DNA of 64,000 bases, from NCBI GenBank assembly GCA_913056455.1, contig CAJXMJ010000002.1:725665-789664 (forward strand), given 5' to 3'. Both the position numbers and the translations under genes were made by a program. A model generated the notes under the pieces. That model did no database searches. It was not told the DNA's origin and was given only the letters and a program-made list of their open reading frames with translations. Shown here piece after piece: positions 27,938 to 37,230 of the stretch. Origin of the DNA: an uncultured Fodinibius sp. (GTDB lineage Bacteria; Bacteroidota; Rhodothermia; Balneolales; Balneolaceae). Numbering within the stretch: position 1 is the first letter of the stretch; each line of letters starts with the position of its first letter.

Positions 27938-28411
27938 ATGGAAATAATACTGATTATTGTAGGGGCGTTATGTATTCTTGCCGGACTTATCGGATCTTTT
28001 CTTCCTGTAGTTCCAGGCACGCCGGTAGCCTATTGTGGGTTACTGATTTTACAATTGGCCACCCAACCATTCTCAGCTACGTTTTTAATTGTCTGGGTTC
28101 TGATTGTTGCTGCCATCATGATTTTAGACAATGTGATTCCTGTCTATGGGACAAAAAAATTCGGCGGATCCCCTTATGGGATCTGGGGTAGCCTACTGGG
28201 CATGGTTGTTGGGATCTTTTTCTTTCCTCCATTGGGTATTATTGTTGGGCCGCTTATAGGGGCTTTTGCCGGAGAACTTATTGGCGGAAGAACCTCTGAT
28301 CGGGCACTAAAATCAGCCCTTGGATCATTCGCCGGCTTATTGGTCAATACGTTGATGAAAGTGATTGCCAGCGGAATTATGGGATATTACTTTATTATAA
28401 ATGTTTTTTGA
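27938..28411 (+). CDS. DUF456 membrane protein
   Basis: 157-residue membrane protein with four to five hydrophobic segments and the typical DUF456 features: LAGLIGSFLPVVPGTP at the start, LDNVIPVYGTKKFGGSP in the middle and a Gly-rich GPLIGAFAGELIGG stretch. Function of the family is unknown. It lies 47 bases after the MFS gene and its stop codon abuts the stop codon of the convergent methyltransferase gene with no base in between. Confidence 0.88.
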   Translation: MEIILIIVGALCILAGLIGSFLPVVPGTPVAYCGLLILQLATQPFSATFLIVWVLIVAAIMILDNVIPVYGTKKFGGSPYGIWGSLLGMVVGIFFFPPLGIIVGPLIGAFAGELIGGRTSDRALKSALGSFAGLLVNTLMKVIASGIMGYYFIINVF

Positions 28412-29071
28412 TTAACCGGATTTTTGAAAGATAATTACCCTGTCAGCAGGGAAATCCACCGAGGCGTTCCAGTGATCGGCCAGCCAGTAAAAGGTGTCTT
28501 TGGTGTAAAATGTGACGTGGGTTATATCGAGTCGATAGTGCCAATCGGCAAAAAAGGGGACATCATCTTCAGCAATTTTAGTCATTATACCCAAATATCC
28601 GCCGGGTCGCAGGCAACTCCACAGTCGTTCTAATTCTTTGCCGGGGTGGAAGAGGTGCTCCACCACTTCAGTAGCGGTAATAAAGTCATAGGTTTCATCA
28701 AACACAGAGGGATCATCATCATAAAAAGAGTCATAGATTGACATCTCATGACCTGCTTCCTCAAACATTAGATTTAGTGTGGGACCGGGCCCTGATCCAA
28801 AGTCGAGTCCCTTACTTTCTGGTTTCAATAGCTTGTTTAGTGGATTAAAAAGCTGACCCAGAAAATTGCGGTATCCTTCATCCTCAGGGTCATTTTCGTG
28901 GGTTTCATATCGCTCAAATTCCTCATCGGTTGAGGGACGGTCTTTGGGTGGAACAAAGATTAGCCGGCAATTTGGACACCGGTAATAATCACTGGCATAG
29001 TGATCCGACTGATCTCGATAAAAAAGTTGAACATTGGTTCCATCGCATAATATACAAGAAGATATACCCAT
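28412..29071 (-). CDS. SAM-dependent methyltransferase with N-terminal zinc ribbon
   Basis: Class I methyltransferase of 219 residues. An N-terminal CxxC...CxxC pair (C6/C9 and C32/C35) suggests a zinc ribbon; the SAM-binding loop is LDFGSGPG near 89-96, followed by the FDFITATEVVEHL-type motif region and a PGGYLGIMTK strand. The layout is common for Bacteroidota proteins annotated as methyltransferase type 11/12. Substrate unknown. Convergent and end-to-end with the DUF456 gene. Confidence 0.88.
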   Translation of the reverse strand: MGISSCILCDGTNVQLFYRDQSDHYASDYYRCPNCRLIFVPPKDRPSTDEEFERYETHENDPEDEGYRNFLGQLFNPLNKLLKPESKGLDFGSGPGPTLNLMFEEAGHEMSIYDSFYDDDPSVFDETYDFITATEVVEHLFHPGKELERLWSCLRPGGYLGIMTKIAEDDVPFFADWHYRLDITHVTFYTKDTFYWLADHWNASVDFPADRVIIFQKSG

Positions 29072-29215
29072 ATAGAGCTAGTTCTGATTTAGTTCTTTTT
29101 GTAGAAGATACAAATTACAGCCCCCTTTCTTTTTATCAAGACTGGAGAAAACTCAGGAGAATCAAAAAGGTGTATTGGTAACATATAGATAGCCGGAATA
29201 ATTTTTATATATTAA

Positions 29216-29235
29216 ATGAATGAACGTTCATTCAT
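29216..29235. promoter_or_regulatory. TetR operator: perfect 20-bp palindrome
   Basis: ATGAATGAAC followed by its exact reverse complement, 40 bases upstream of the TetR gene start. It has the shape of operators bound by FadR-type TetR regulators (TGAATGA...TCATTCA). Autoregulation and control of the following genes is a strong inference. Confidence 0.85.
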
Positions 29236-29274
29236 AGTTGTTGTATTCTCCAGCAGTAAGAAAAACCTATTAAA

Positions 29275-29850
29275 ATGACAGACAAAAATACCGACAAGCG
29301 TTCCGCTTTGTTATCAGCCACACTAGACCTGGTAAGCAATCATGGGTTTCATAATACCCCAATGGCTAAAATTGCCAAGCTTGCTGATGTCTCAGCGGGG
29401 ACCATCTATAATTACTTCAGTAATAAACAGGACCTTGTAGATAGTCTTTACCTGCACATCAAAGATGAGTTCACGAATGCTGCGTTTCAGGGTTACGATG
29501 AAGAAAAGCCTGTTAAAGAAGGGGTTAAGCTGATTTGGTTTAATATGATTGAGTATAAGATGTCAAACCCAAAGCAGGCAAACTTTCTATCTCAGTGTGA
29601 GAACTCACAGATTGTATCAGCTTCAGTGCGTGAACAGGCACTACAACATCTGCAACCACTACTAGATCTTTGGGAGCGCGGCCAAGAAGAAGAGATAATA
29701 CGAGATGTTTCTCCCTACCTGCTTTATGCCTATGCCGTCTATCCACTGTCATTTTTTGTAGCAGTTAAGAAACGAGATGAATTTCACCTAACACAAGAAA
29801 TGCAACAACACTCTTTTGAGATGGCGTGGAGTGCCATCACAACAAAATAA
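29275..29850 (+). CDS. TetR-family transcriptional regulator
   Basis: Repressor-type regulator of 191 residues. The N-terminal helix-turn-helix (about 25-48) reads MAKIAKLADVSAGTIYNYFSNK, standard for the family; the C-terminal part is the ligand-binding and dimerisation domain. A perfect palindrome just upstream is its probable operator. The three following genes (MDR reductase, YqhD-type alcohol dehydrogenase, DJ-1-type protein) run in the same direction with short gaps, so it most likely controls them in response to an electrophile, aldehyde or fatty acyl ligand. Confidence 0.93.
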   Translation: MTDKNTDKRSALLSATLDLVSNHGFHNTPMAKIAKLADVSAGTIYNYFSNKQDLVDSLYLHIKDEFTNAAFQGYDEEKPVKEGVKLIWFNMIEYKMSNPKQANFLSQCENSQIVSASVREQALQHLQPLLDLWERGQEEEIIRDVSPYLLYAYAVYPLSFFVAVKKRDEFHLTQEMQQHSFEMAWSAITTK

Positions 29851-29883
29851 CAGAACAAATATTCGAACTTTAAAAAGTATCAG

Positions 29884-30879
29884 ATGAATAAAGTAATAAA
29901 ACTAGCAAACAGACCAGTTGGAAAGCCTGAGTTATCGGATTTTTATTTTGAAGAAATCGATAAACCTACTCCTTCAGAAGGGGAGGTGCTATTGGAAGCC
30001 AAATATGTATCGGTAGATCCATATTTGCGTGGTCGAATGAGTGAAGCGGAATCCTATGTAGAGCCATTTGAGCTGAACAAACCTATTAGTTCGGCTATCG
30101 TAGCAAAGGTAGTTTCAACTAAGAATAAAGAATTTAATGAAGGGGACTATGTGTCGGGCGAGCTGGATTGGAAGGAGCTCCAATTATCGGATGGAAAAGA
30201 GCTACGGAAATTGGATCCTGATGGAGCCCCGCTTTCTGCGAACCTTGGAATTTTGGGAATGACCGGCATTACCGCCTATATAGGATTAACAGAAATAGGC
30301 GAATTAAAAGAAGGGGAAACATTAGTCGTTTCCGGTGCTGCAGGTGCTGTAGGCAGTGTTGTGGGACAGATTGGAAAGATCAAAAATTGTCATGTTGTAG
30401 GTATCGCTGGCTCGGATGAAAAAGTTGAGTTATTAAAAACAAAGTTCGGCTTTGATGAAGGAATCAACTACAAAAAGACAGAAAATATGGGGGAAGCTAT
30501 TGCTAAAGCAAGTCCCGATGGCGTTGATGTGTACTTCGACAATGTTGGCGGGCGTATCTCTGATGGGGTGTATCAAAATATGAATGACTTTGGCCGGGTA
30601 ATAAACTGTGGCGCTATTGCCCTGTATAATGCTACCAAAATGCCGACCGGCCCCCGCGTGGAACCAATGCTGGTCCAAAAGCGGCTTACTATGCGAGGTT
30701 TTATTGTAGGAGACCATCAAGATAAGTTTGGCAAAGCAGTAAAACAGCTGGCAGGATGGTTGGCAGAAGGAAAGCTAGAGTATTCAGAAACAATAGTAGA
30801 AGGCTTTGAAAATATTCCCCAGGCCTTTTTGGATCTATTTGAAGGGAAGAATCAAGGAAAAATGATCGTTAAAGTTTAA
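29884..30879 (+). CDS. NADP-dependent MDR oxidoreductase (CurA/YncB-like)
   Basis: Zinc-free medium-chain reductase of 331 residues related to leukotriene B4 dehydrogenase and CurA. It begins with the typical NRPVGKPELSDF segment, has YVSVDPYLRGRMS near residue 45, the dinucleotide motif GAAGAVGSVVGQIGK near 153-167 and VYFDNVGG near 216. These enzymes reduce the C=C bond of alpha,beta-unsaturated carbonyls. It is the first gene after the TetR regulator and fits an electrophile-detoxification role. Confidence 0.92.
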   Translation: MNKVIKLANRPVGKPELSDFYFEEIDKPTPSEGEVLLEAKYVSVDPYLRGRMSEAESYVEPFELNKPISSAIVAKVVSTKNKEFNEGDYVSGELDWKELQLSDGKELRKLDPDGAPLSANLGILGMTGITAYIGLTEIGELKEGETLVVSGAAGAVGSVVGQIGKIKNCHVVGIAGSDEKVELLKTKFGFDEGINYKKTENMGEAIAKASPDGVDVYFDNVGGRISDGVYQNMNDFGRVINCGAIALYNATKMPTGPRVEPMLVQKRLTMRGFIVGDHQDKFGKAVKQLAGWLAEGKLEYSETIVEGFENIPQAFLDLFEGKNQGKMIVKV

Positions 30880-30896
30880 ACCATATCATATACAGA

Positions 30897-32057
30897 ATGC
30901 AAAATTTCGACTTTTACAATCCGACAAAAATATTATTTGGTGAAGGAAAAATTGAAACCATAACCGAAGAAATTCCAGATGATGCCAAAGTGCTGATGAC
31001 GTACGGCGGTGGAAGTATCAAGCGAAATGGTATCTATGAGCAGGTGATCGAAGCACTATCCGGTTTTGAAGTTGTTGAATTTGGCGGTATTCCCCCGAAT
31101 CCCGAATACGAAGTGCTTTTGGAAGCATTAGACGTTATTAAGGATGAAGATATAGACTTCATGTAGGCCGTTGGCGGTGGATCGGTTATTGACGGCACCA
31201 AGTTCCTGTCTGCAGCGGCACTGTATGATGGGGATGAACCTTGGGAGCTCTTATCGGACCCCATTCGCGTGGAAGAAGGTTTACCCTTTGGGACGGTCTT
31301 AACGCTTCCCGCGACGGCATCTGAGATGAATTCCGGTGCTGTGGTATCGCGTGAAGAGACCAAAGAAAAATTAGCGATGGGCGGTCCAGGACTGTTCCCA
31401 AAGTTTTCGGTATTGGATCCCACTGCTGTTAGAACCGTACCCGAGAGACAGTTGGCAAATGGGATCACGGATGCGTTTACGCACGTACTCGAGCAATATA
31501 TGACGTACCCTGCAGGAGGACATCTGCAGGATCGTTTTGCCGAAAGCATTATGCAGACTCTTATTGAGGTGGCTCCAAAGGTTATGGAAGACCCGTCTGA
31601 TTATGAGGCCGCCTCTAACTTTATGTGGAGCTGTACGATGGCATTGAATGGATTAATCCAAAAGGGAGTACCCACTGACTGGGCCGTGCATGCAATGGGA
31701 CACGAACTTACTGCTTTGTATGGAATAGACCATGCGCGCACACTTGCCATCATTGCTCCCCGCCATTACGAAGAGAACTTTGGGCACAAAAAAGAGAAGC
31801 TAGCTCAATATGGAGAGCGCGTTTGGAATATTACTGATGGGGATACCGATACAAAAGCAACCAAAGCTATTGAAAAGACCGAGTCCTTTTTTCATTCCCT
31901 CAATATAGATACAAAACTCTCTGATTATACTGATGATTACGAAGAGACTGCCCAGATCATAGCAGAACGCTTTAAAGAACGCGGATGGACCGGGTTGGGC
32001 GAGCATAAGGAGTTAGGTCCTGATCAGGTGAAAACCATTGTGGAAAAGAGCTACTAG
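30897..32057 (+). pseudogene. YqhD-like iron-containing alcohol dehydrogenase, interrupted by TAG
   Basis: NADPH-dependent aldehyde reductase gene split by one in-frame TAG at 31164-31166 (codon 90). Both parts are in the same frame and together give 386 codons, close to the 387 of E. coli YqhD. The TAG falls within DFM-stop-AVGGGSVIDG, where the family has a Leu, so one base change from TTG would explain it. The nucleotide-binding GGGS and the metal ligands (Asp in NGITDAFTH, then His in TDAFTHVLEQ, GHEL and DHART) all follow the stop. Only an inactive 89-residue piece would be made unless the stop is read through or translation restarts. A sequencing error is possible. Confidence 0.85.
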
Positions 32058-32102
32058 CATTTAAATAAATACAAGATCAAATTGAGTAAAAGTAATATTA
32101 CT

Positions 32103-32777
32103 ATGGACATTTTATTTGTATTAACATCGCACGATGAATTGGGAGATACTGGCAAGAAGACCGGTTTTTGGGTCGAAGAATTTGCCAGTCCCTATTATAC
32201 CCTTTTAGATGAGGGGGCAAATATAACACTGGCGACTCCCAAAGGTGGGGCTGCTCCTGTTGATCCTCAAAGTGAAGCCGACGATGCCCAGACAGAAGCA
32301 ACAGAACGATTTTATAACGATGAGGAAACAAAGCAAAAAATTAACAACACAAAGCGTATTTTGGAGATAGACGCAGATGATTTTGATGCGGTATTTTATC
32401 CTGGTGGTCATGGTCCGCTTTGGGATCTGGCCGAGGATGAAGAATCTATCTCACTCATTGAAGCCTTTAATGCCCAGGGGAAACCCGTTTCATTTGTTTG
32501 CCATGCACCGGCTGCATTGAAGAATGTGAAAGGAACAGATGGAGATCCCTTGGTTAACGGTAAGAAGGTAACCGGCTTTTCCAATGATGAAGAAGCCGCC
32601 GTTGGTCTTACTGAGGTTGTTCCATTCCTGGTTGAGGATATGCTGGTTAAGAATGGAGCTGATTACAATAAAGCCGAAAGTTGGTCTCCTTATGCTGTAG
32701 AAGATGGGAATCTTATCACCGGACAAAATCCTGCCTCATCAGAATTGGTAGCTAAAAAATTGTTGGGGAAGATCTAG
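32103..32777 (+). CDS. DJ-1/PfpI-family protein (Hsp31/glyoxalase III type)
   Basis: 224 residues from the ATG at 32103; an in-frame TTG at 32082 would add seven residues but has no ribosome site. The nucleophile elbow is FVC133-H134-APAAL, with an acidic partner in FWVEEF (E25/E26), as in Hsp31-like class I glutamine-amidotransferase-fold proteins that remove methylglyoxal or repair glycated groups. Last gene of the TetR-controlled set; a good terminator follows. Its presence beside a YqhD-type aldehyde reductase supports a shared role in carbonyl stress. Confidence 0.9.
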   Translation: MDILFVLTSHDELGDTGKKTGFWVEEFASPYYTLLDEGANITLATPKGGAAPVDPQSEADDAQTEATERFYNDEETKQKINNTKRILEIDADDFDAVFYPGGHGPLWDLAEDEESISLIEAFNAQGKPVSFVCHAPAALKNVKGTDGDPLVNGKKVTGFSNDEEAAVGLTEVVPFLVEDMLVKNGADYNKAESWSPYAVEDGNLITGQNPASSELVAKKLLGKI

Positions 32778-32803
32778 CATAATCACTCAAGGCAAAAATA
32801 AAG

Positions 32804-32838
32804 AGGGACAGTGCTTAAATTGTACTGTCCTTTTTTTG
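32804..32838 (+). terminator. Intrinsic terminator of the TetR-controlled set
   Basis: GGACAGT at 32807-32813 pairs with ACTGTCC at 32825-32831, 11-base loop, followed by seven T residues. Confidence 0.88.
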
Positions 32839-32969
32839 TGAGAAAGTACATACTAAGTCCTCAATGGAATACTAATATGAAGAAAACTTAAGTGTATGCC
32901 GAGATCGTAAGTTGGGCAACTGCCGTGTATACCCTATCTTCGGGAAAATAAAAGCAATATGGCATTCAG

Positions 32970-34466
32970 ATGATTACGCTACAAAACCTATACTCAGATT
33001 TATCCGAAAGCATTGAAAGTTTTAAGCAAAATCCTGAATCGCTACGTGCCTCTCGTGATATCGTGGAACAGGCGTTGGACCGAGATGAACCGATGTATGG
33101 AATTAACACGGGCTTTGGCGCCTTGGCGAACAAACGTGTAAGTGAAGAACAGCTTGAGCAGCTCCAGCGCAATCTAATCCTGTCCCATTCTGTAGGGGTG
33201 GGAGAACTCATTCCCAAAGATATTTCTCGATTAATGCTGCAGCTTAAAATTCACGCGCTGGGATTGGGTAATTCAGGAATATCCGAGAAGACCTTTGATC
33301 GGCTAATCTATTTCTCGGATCACGACCTGATTCCCGCTATGCCTGAAAAGGGAAGTGTAGGCGCTTCTGGTGATCTAGCCCCGCTGGCACATATGTCGCT
33401 TCCGTTACTGGGTTATGGATTGTTTTGGGAGGAGGATGGTACCGATACAATTCCTGCAGAAGAGGTCTTAAATGATCATGATTTGGAACCTATTAACCTC
33501 CAGCCTAAAGACGGGCTATCGCTGATCAATGGTACGCAACAGATGGGCGCGTATGGAGCGTATGTTTTGGAAAAATCGTTGAACATATTGAAAGCTGCTG
33601 ATCTGATTGCGGCCATGAGTTTGGAGGCGCTGCAGGGTAGCATCAAACCGTTTGATGAGCGCATTCACGAAATTCGGCCGCATAATGGGCAACAAGAAGT
33701 AGCCCGAAATGTACGAGCGCTTTTGGTAGAAAGTGAGATTTTGGAGTCGCACCGTGATTGTGGAAAAGTTCAGGATCCGTACTGTTTGCGTTGCGTCCCG
33801 CAGGTGCACGGTGCCAGCCGTGACGGATTACGTTATTGTCAAAAAACAATTGAAACCGAGTTGAATTCGGTAACGGATAATCCCCTCGTTTTTGAAAATG
33901 GCGATATCATCAGCGGAGGGAATTTCCATGGACAGCCGTTGGCTCTGGCGCTTGATCATGCTAAGATTGCGTTGGCAGAACTGGCCAGCATTTCCGAGCG
34001 TCGGACCTACTTGTTGCTCGAAGGCCATGATGGGTTACCGGAACTACTGATGGAAGAGACAGGCATTAATTCCGGATTCATGATTCCGCAATACACCTCG
34101 GCATCGCTGGTGTCAGAAAATAAAGTCTTATGCCATCCTTCATCGGTCGATTCCATTCCTACAAGTTTGGGACAGGAAGACCATGTGAGTATGGGGAGTA
34201 TTAGCGCGTTAAAGTTGCTTGAGGTGTACCAAAATGTAGAGCAGGTGCTGGCTATTGAATTATTTACGGCGGCACAGGCACTCGACTTCCGCAAACCGCT
34301 GAAGCCGGGGAAGGGCGTGGAAATTGCGCATAAGTTTGTGCGTGATGCCATTCCTCATGCGGAGGAAGATCATTATTTTAAAGACGATATCAGCAAGGCG
34401 GTAGAGGTGTTACAGAGCCGAAGTATGGTAGAAGAAGTCGAAAAGGAACTAACTCAGCTGGTATAA
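32970..34466 (+). CDS. hutH: Histidine ammonia-lyase
   Basis: First enzyme of histidine degradation: removes ammonia from L-histidine to give urocanate. 498 residues, normal length. The self-formed MIO cofactor arises from A132-S133-G134 in GSVGASGDLAPLAHM; the N-terminal YGINTGFG (Tyr43) and the NPLVFENGDIISGGNFHG block complete the active site. Product goes to HutU, encoded 6 kb upstream. The gene stands alone behind a terminator and has its own promoter region of about 130 bases. Confidence 0.97.
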   Translation: MITLQNLYSDLSESIESFKQNPESLRASRDIVEQALDRDEPMYGINTGFGALANKRVSEEQLEQLQRNLILSHSVGVGELIPKDISRLMLQLKIHALGLGNSGISEKTFDRLIYFSDHDLIPAMPEKGSVGASGDLAPLAHMSLPLLGYGLFWEEDGTDTIPAEEVLNDHDLEPINLQPKDGLSLINGTQQMGAYGAYVLEKSLNILKAADLIAAMSLEALQGSIKPFDERIHEIRPHNGQQEVARNVRALLVESEILESHRDCGKVQDPYCLRCVPQVHGASRDGLRYCQKTIETELNSVTDNPLVFENGDIISGGNFHGQPLALALDHAKIALAELASISERRTYLLLEGHDGLPELLMEETGINSGFMIPQYTSASLVSENKVLCHPSSVDSIPTSLGQEDHVSMGSISALKLLEVYQNVEQVLAIELFTAAQALDFRKPLKPGKGVEIAHKFVRDAIPHAEEDHYFKDDISKAVEVLQSRSMVEEVEKELTQLV

Positions 34467-34531
34467 GTTCTAAACTGATAGGTGTAAAGAAAGATGCGCT
34501 GCCCGCATTCTACAATACGAGTACAACGATT

Positions 34532-35770
34532 TTAGTGTACCACTTTCAAATCCTCAAAATCAATAAGTAGATTAACAGGTCGAGGGAAGGAAATTACGTA
34601 GGCATCTTTATGAAAGTCAGTCATAATTTGTTGGATATTTGATGCATCCTTGATTTCGGTTAAGACCCCAATCAACACTTCATAGTATTGCTTGCGCTTG
34701 ATGATGAAAATCTTTTCTTCAGCATCTTGCACCGAGTTCACTAACATATTCACGGCATGATCTCTAACACGTTGAGCAGTTGGCAAATTATAGGAAGCAA
34801 AGATTTGTACGTAATGTCCGGCCGGTAATAGTTCGGCCGCACCGGTTTTTTGATTGACTGGGATAGAATTGATTTGGCCTTCCATATTTGCAAAAGCCAT
34901 TTCAAGGTCATCCAAACGCTGCTCAAGGAGATTCATGCGTATTTTTAGAGAATCGATTTCTGCTCTGTTATCACCAATGGCACTGTTGAATCCCCGGTGA
35001 TCTTCTCGGTTCTCTTTATCTATTTTATCGATCTTGTCAGTCAAAGCCTGAATGCGGTCGGCTTGTGCCATGAGTGTATTATAATCTGAACGGTTCAGAT
35101 CCATGGGAAATGGTTTCCACGATGGATGAATAGCACTTGGTTTTCCAAAGTTAAGGCGGATGCCAGCGGTTAGCGAATTAATCAGATCGGCCCCCCATCC
35201 TTCGGTCTCGTTATCCATTTCATTTGATCCGATATGGTAATCGTAGTGGGTGAATAGATCTATGGTATTTGATAATTTATAAGCGATGCCGGCTCCGAGA
35301 TTATAGCTCGAGTTATGGTTATAGATTTTTTTATTCGGGTCGCGGTAGTTGTATAGGTCATACCCCACACCCGCCGTTAAAAAGGGATTAATTCGCTCAG
35401 TGATTAAGTTAATCATCAAGAGTTGATTGAGGTTAATGATGTTTCTGAATGAGATCATATTCATTTGTGTCTCAAACGGATAATCAAATCCTTTAATCTG
35501 GGTCCGTTGATAACCGAGCTCGAGCGACCAAGCTGGGGTTAAGGCGTATTGTAGGCCCCCGCCAAAAGAATAGGTGTCTTTGGTATTAGTGCTGAAGTTG
35601 CTTGAGAGAAAATATTCCCCCCGATTGGTATCGCCGAGACTTGCTCCCCCATTGAAGGTGAGGCTGATCTTGCGAAATTCATATCCAAAATAGTCTTGTG
35701 CAAAACCGAGTGCTGGAATGATTGCAAAAATACACAAGACCAGAAATCCCTTTTTAATTGATAATGTCAT
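34532..35770 (-). CDS. Outer-membrane barrel protein with coiled coil and SPOR-like domain
   Basis: 412 residues. Signal peptide at 1-24, then an OmpA-like beta-barrel of about 190 residues with alternating strands and aromatic ends (25-215), a helical stretch of likely coiled coil with repeated DKI/RIQ units (about 235-300), and a C-terminal domain starting GHYVQIFASYNLPTAQRV that looks like a SPOR peptidoglycan-binding fold. This layout would tie the outer membrane to the septal or denuded cell wall. I assign the SPOR call from pattern only. Single gene, convergent with hutH. Confidence 0.75.
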   Translation of the reverse strand: MTLSIKKGFLVLCIFAIIPALGFAQDYFGYEFRKISLTFNGGASLGDTNRGEYFLSSNFSTNTKDTYSFGGGLQYALTPAWSLELGYQRTQIKGFDYPFETQMNMISFRNIINLNQLLMINLITERINPFLTAGVGYDLYNYRDPNKKIYNHNSSYNLGAGIAYKLSNTIDLFTHYDYHIGSNEMDNETEGWGADLINSLTAGIRLNFGKPSAIHPSWKPFPMDLNRSDYNTLMAQADRIQALTDKIDKIDKENREDHRGFNSAIGDNRAEIDSLKIRMNLLEQRLDDLEMAFANMEGQINSIPVNQKTGAAELLPAGHYVQIFASYNLPTAQRVRDHAVNMLVNSVQDAEEKIFIIKRKQYYEVLIGVLTEIKDASNIQQIMTDFHKDAYVISFPRPVNLLIDFEDLKVVH

Positions 35771-35988
35771 AATATACTCCCTTTTGAGCCGTATTCTATA
35801 GATTTGCAGAACTACTTGGCTGTCGTGTTTTTAGATACTTTTACTCTCTGTTATTTTTCAAACTCTAAAAAATCTACGCAGAATCCCTTATTAAGTCATG
35901 TTTGAATCTTCTAATTATTGGGAGTAATAATTATTATTGTGTGGGTGATAGCGAGAAATAAAAGTTATTGTTAATTAAGCTAAAAGGT

Positions 35989-37203
35989 ATGCCAATACTT
36001 AGAAACATCGGGTTTTTAGCAATGTGCAAAGATGAAGGCGGGCAGGGAGAGATTCATCCCATAAAAAATGCAGCAATCGCCTGGCAAGATGATACCATCT
36101 CTTGGGTGGGAACCGAGTCTGATTTGCCTTCGGAGTATAAAGATGAGGAAGCGTTTGATGCGAAGGAGAAAATGGTCATCCCGGGCCTTATAGATTGTCA
36201 TACACATCTGGCATTCGGGGGGTGGCGTCCCGATGAGTTTGCTATGCGGGTACAAGGGAAAAGCTATCTTGAAATTGCTAAGGCTGGTGGTGGAATTCTG
36301 TCAACGGTTAAGGAGACGCGAAAGGACAGCGAGGATGAGCTTTATGAAAAAGCAGCCGGTTTTTTAAAGGAGATAGCTAGGCTTGGTGTTACCACAGTTG
36401 AATGTAAAAGCGGCTATGGATTGACAGTGAAGGATGAGCTGAAATCACTGCGCGTGTATCAGCGACTGGCTGAGGATCAGCTAATACAGATTGTTGGTAC
36501 TTTTTTAGGTGCGCATACCATACCACCGGAATATAAAGACAATCGACAAGCATATATCGATTTGGTGATAGAAGAGATGATTCCGGAAGTGGCTGAGCAA
36601 GAGCTGGCAGAGTTTTGTGATATCTTCGCCGAGGAATCGGCTTTTACGATTGAGGAATCACGCCGTATCCTTACAAATGCAAAAGCAGCGGGACTAACGC
36701 CCAAGCTGCATGCTGATCAGTTAACCTCTTGCGGTGGAGCGGAATTGGCCGCGGAGATGGAGGCAGCCAGCGCCGACCATCTTGAAAAGATTTCTGACGC
36801 AGGAATTGAGGCAATGGCTAAAGCCGGTGTTGTGGGGGTAACGCTTCCATTAGCTTCTTTATATACCCAGGAGGAACCGCTCAACTGCCGGAAGTTAGTG
36901 GATGGTGGAGTAGAAGTAGCAGTTGCTACAGATTTTAACCCGGGTTCGGCGCCCAGCTTTGACCTTCCGCTGGCCATGATGTTGGCCTGTAATCAGGGAC
37001 GAATGAGTCCGGCAGAGGTATTGAAAGGAGCTACAATCTATGCAGCCAAGGCGATTAAGAAAGATATTCAGGTGGGTTCTATCGAAAAAGGCAAATTAGC
37101 TGACTTTGCTATTATTGATGTACCCAATCCCGATTTCTGGATGTATCATTATAAGGGGGCACAATGTTTAAGAAGTTTTAAAAAGGGACGAAAACTTATT
37201 TAG
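35989..37203 (+). CDS. hutI: Imidazolonepropionase
   Basis: Third enzyme of histidine degradation: hydrolyses imidazolone-5-propionate to N-formimidoyl-glutamate. 404 residues from the ATG at 35989, which has AAAAGG just upstream; a TTG 21 bases earlier is rejected. Amidohydrolase metal site is seen in H71-T-H73 of LIDCHTHLAFGG, and later HADQL and TDFNPGSAPS carry further metal and substrate residues. A class III cyclase gene follows 27 bases later on the same strand. Confidence 0.97.
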   Translation: MPILRNIGFLAMCKDEGGQGEIHPIKNAAIAWQDDTISWVGTESDLPSEYKDEEAFDAKEKMVIPGLIDCHTHLAFGGWRPDEFAMRVQGKSYLEIAKAGGGILSTVKETRKDSEDELYEKAAGFLKEIARLGVTTVECKSGYGLTVKDELKSLRVYQRLAEDQLIQIVGTFLGAHTIPPEYKDNRQAYIDLVIEEMIPEVAEQELAEFCDIFAEESAFTIEESRRILTNAKAAGLTPKLHADQLTSCGGAELAAEMEAASADHLEKISDAGIEAMAKAGVVGVTLPLASLYTQEEPLNCRKLVDGGVEVAVATDFNPGSAPSFDLPLAMMLACNQGRMSPAEVLKGATIYAAKAIKKDIQVGSIEKGKLADFAIIDVPNPDFWMYHYKGAQCLRSFKKGRKLI

Positions 37204-37230
37204 GAGTTTTAATAAATATCGTCGACATAG

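Noticed and set aside
31164-31166. TAG read as pyrrolysine
   Set aside because: TAG ends several other genes in the window, no pyl genes are visible, and the aligned family position is an ordinary Leu.
35968-35988. TTG start for hutI
   Set aside because: The ATG at 35989 has an AAAAGG site directly upstream and gives the usual family N-terminus.
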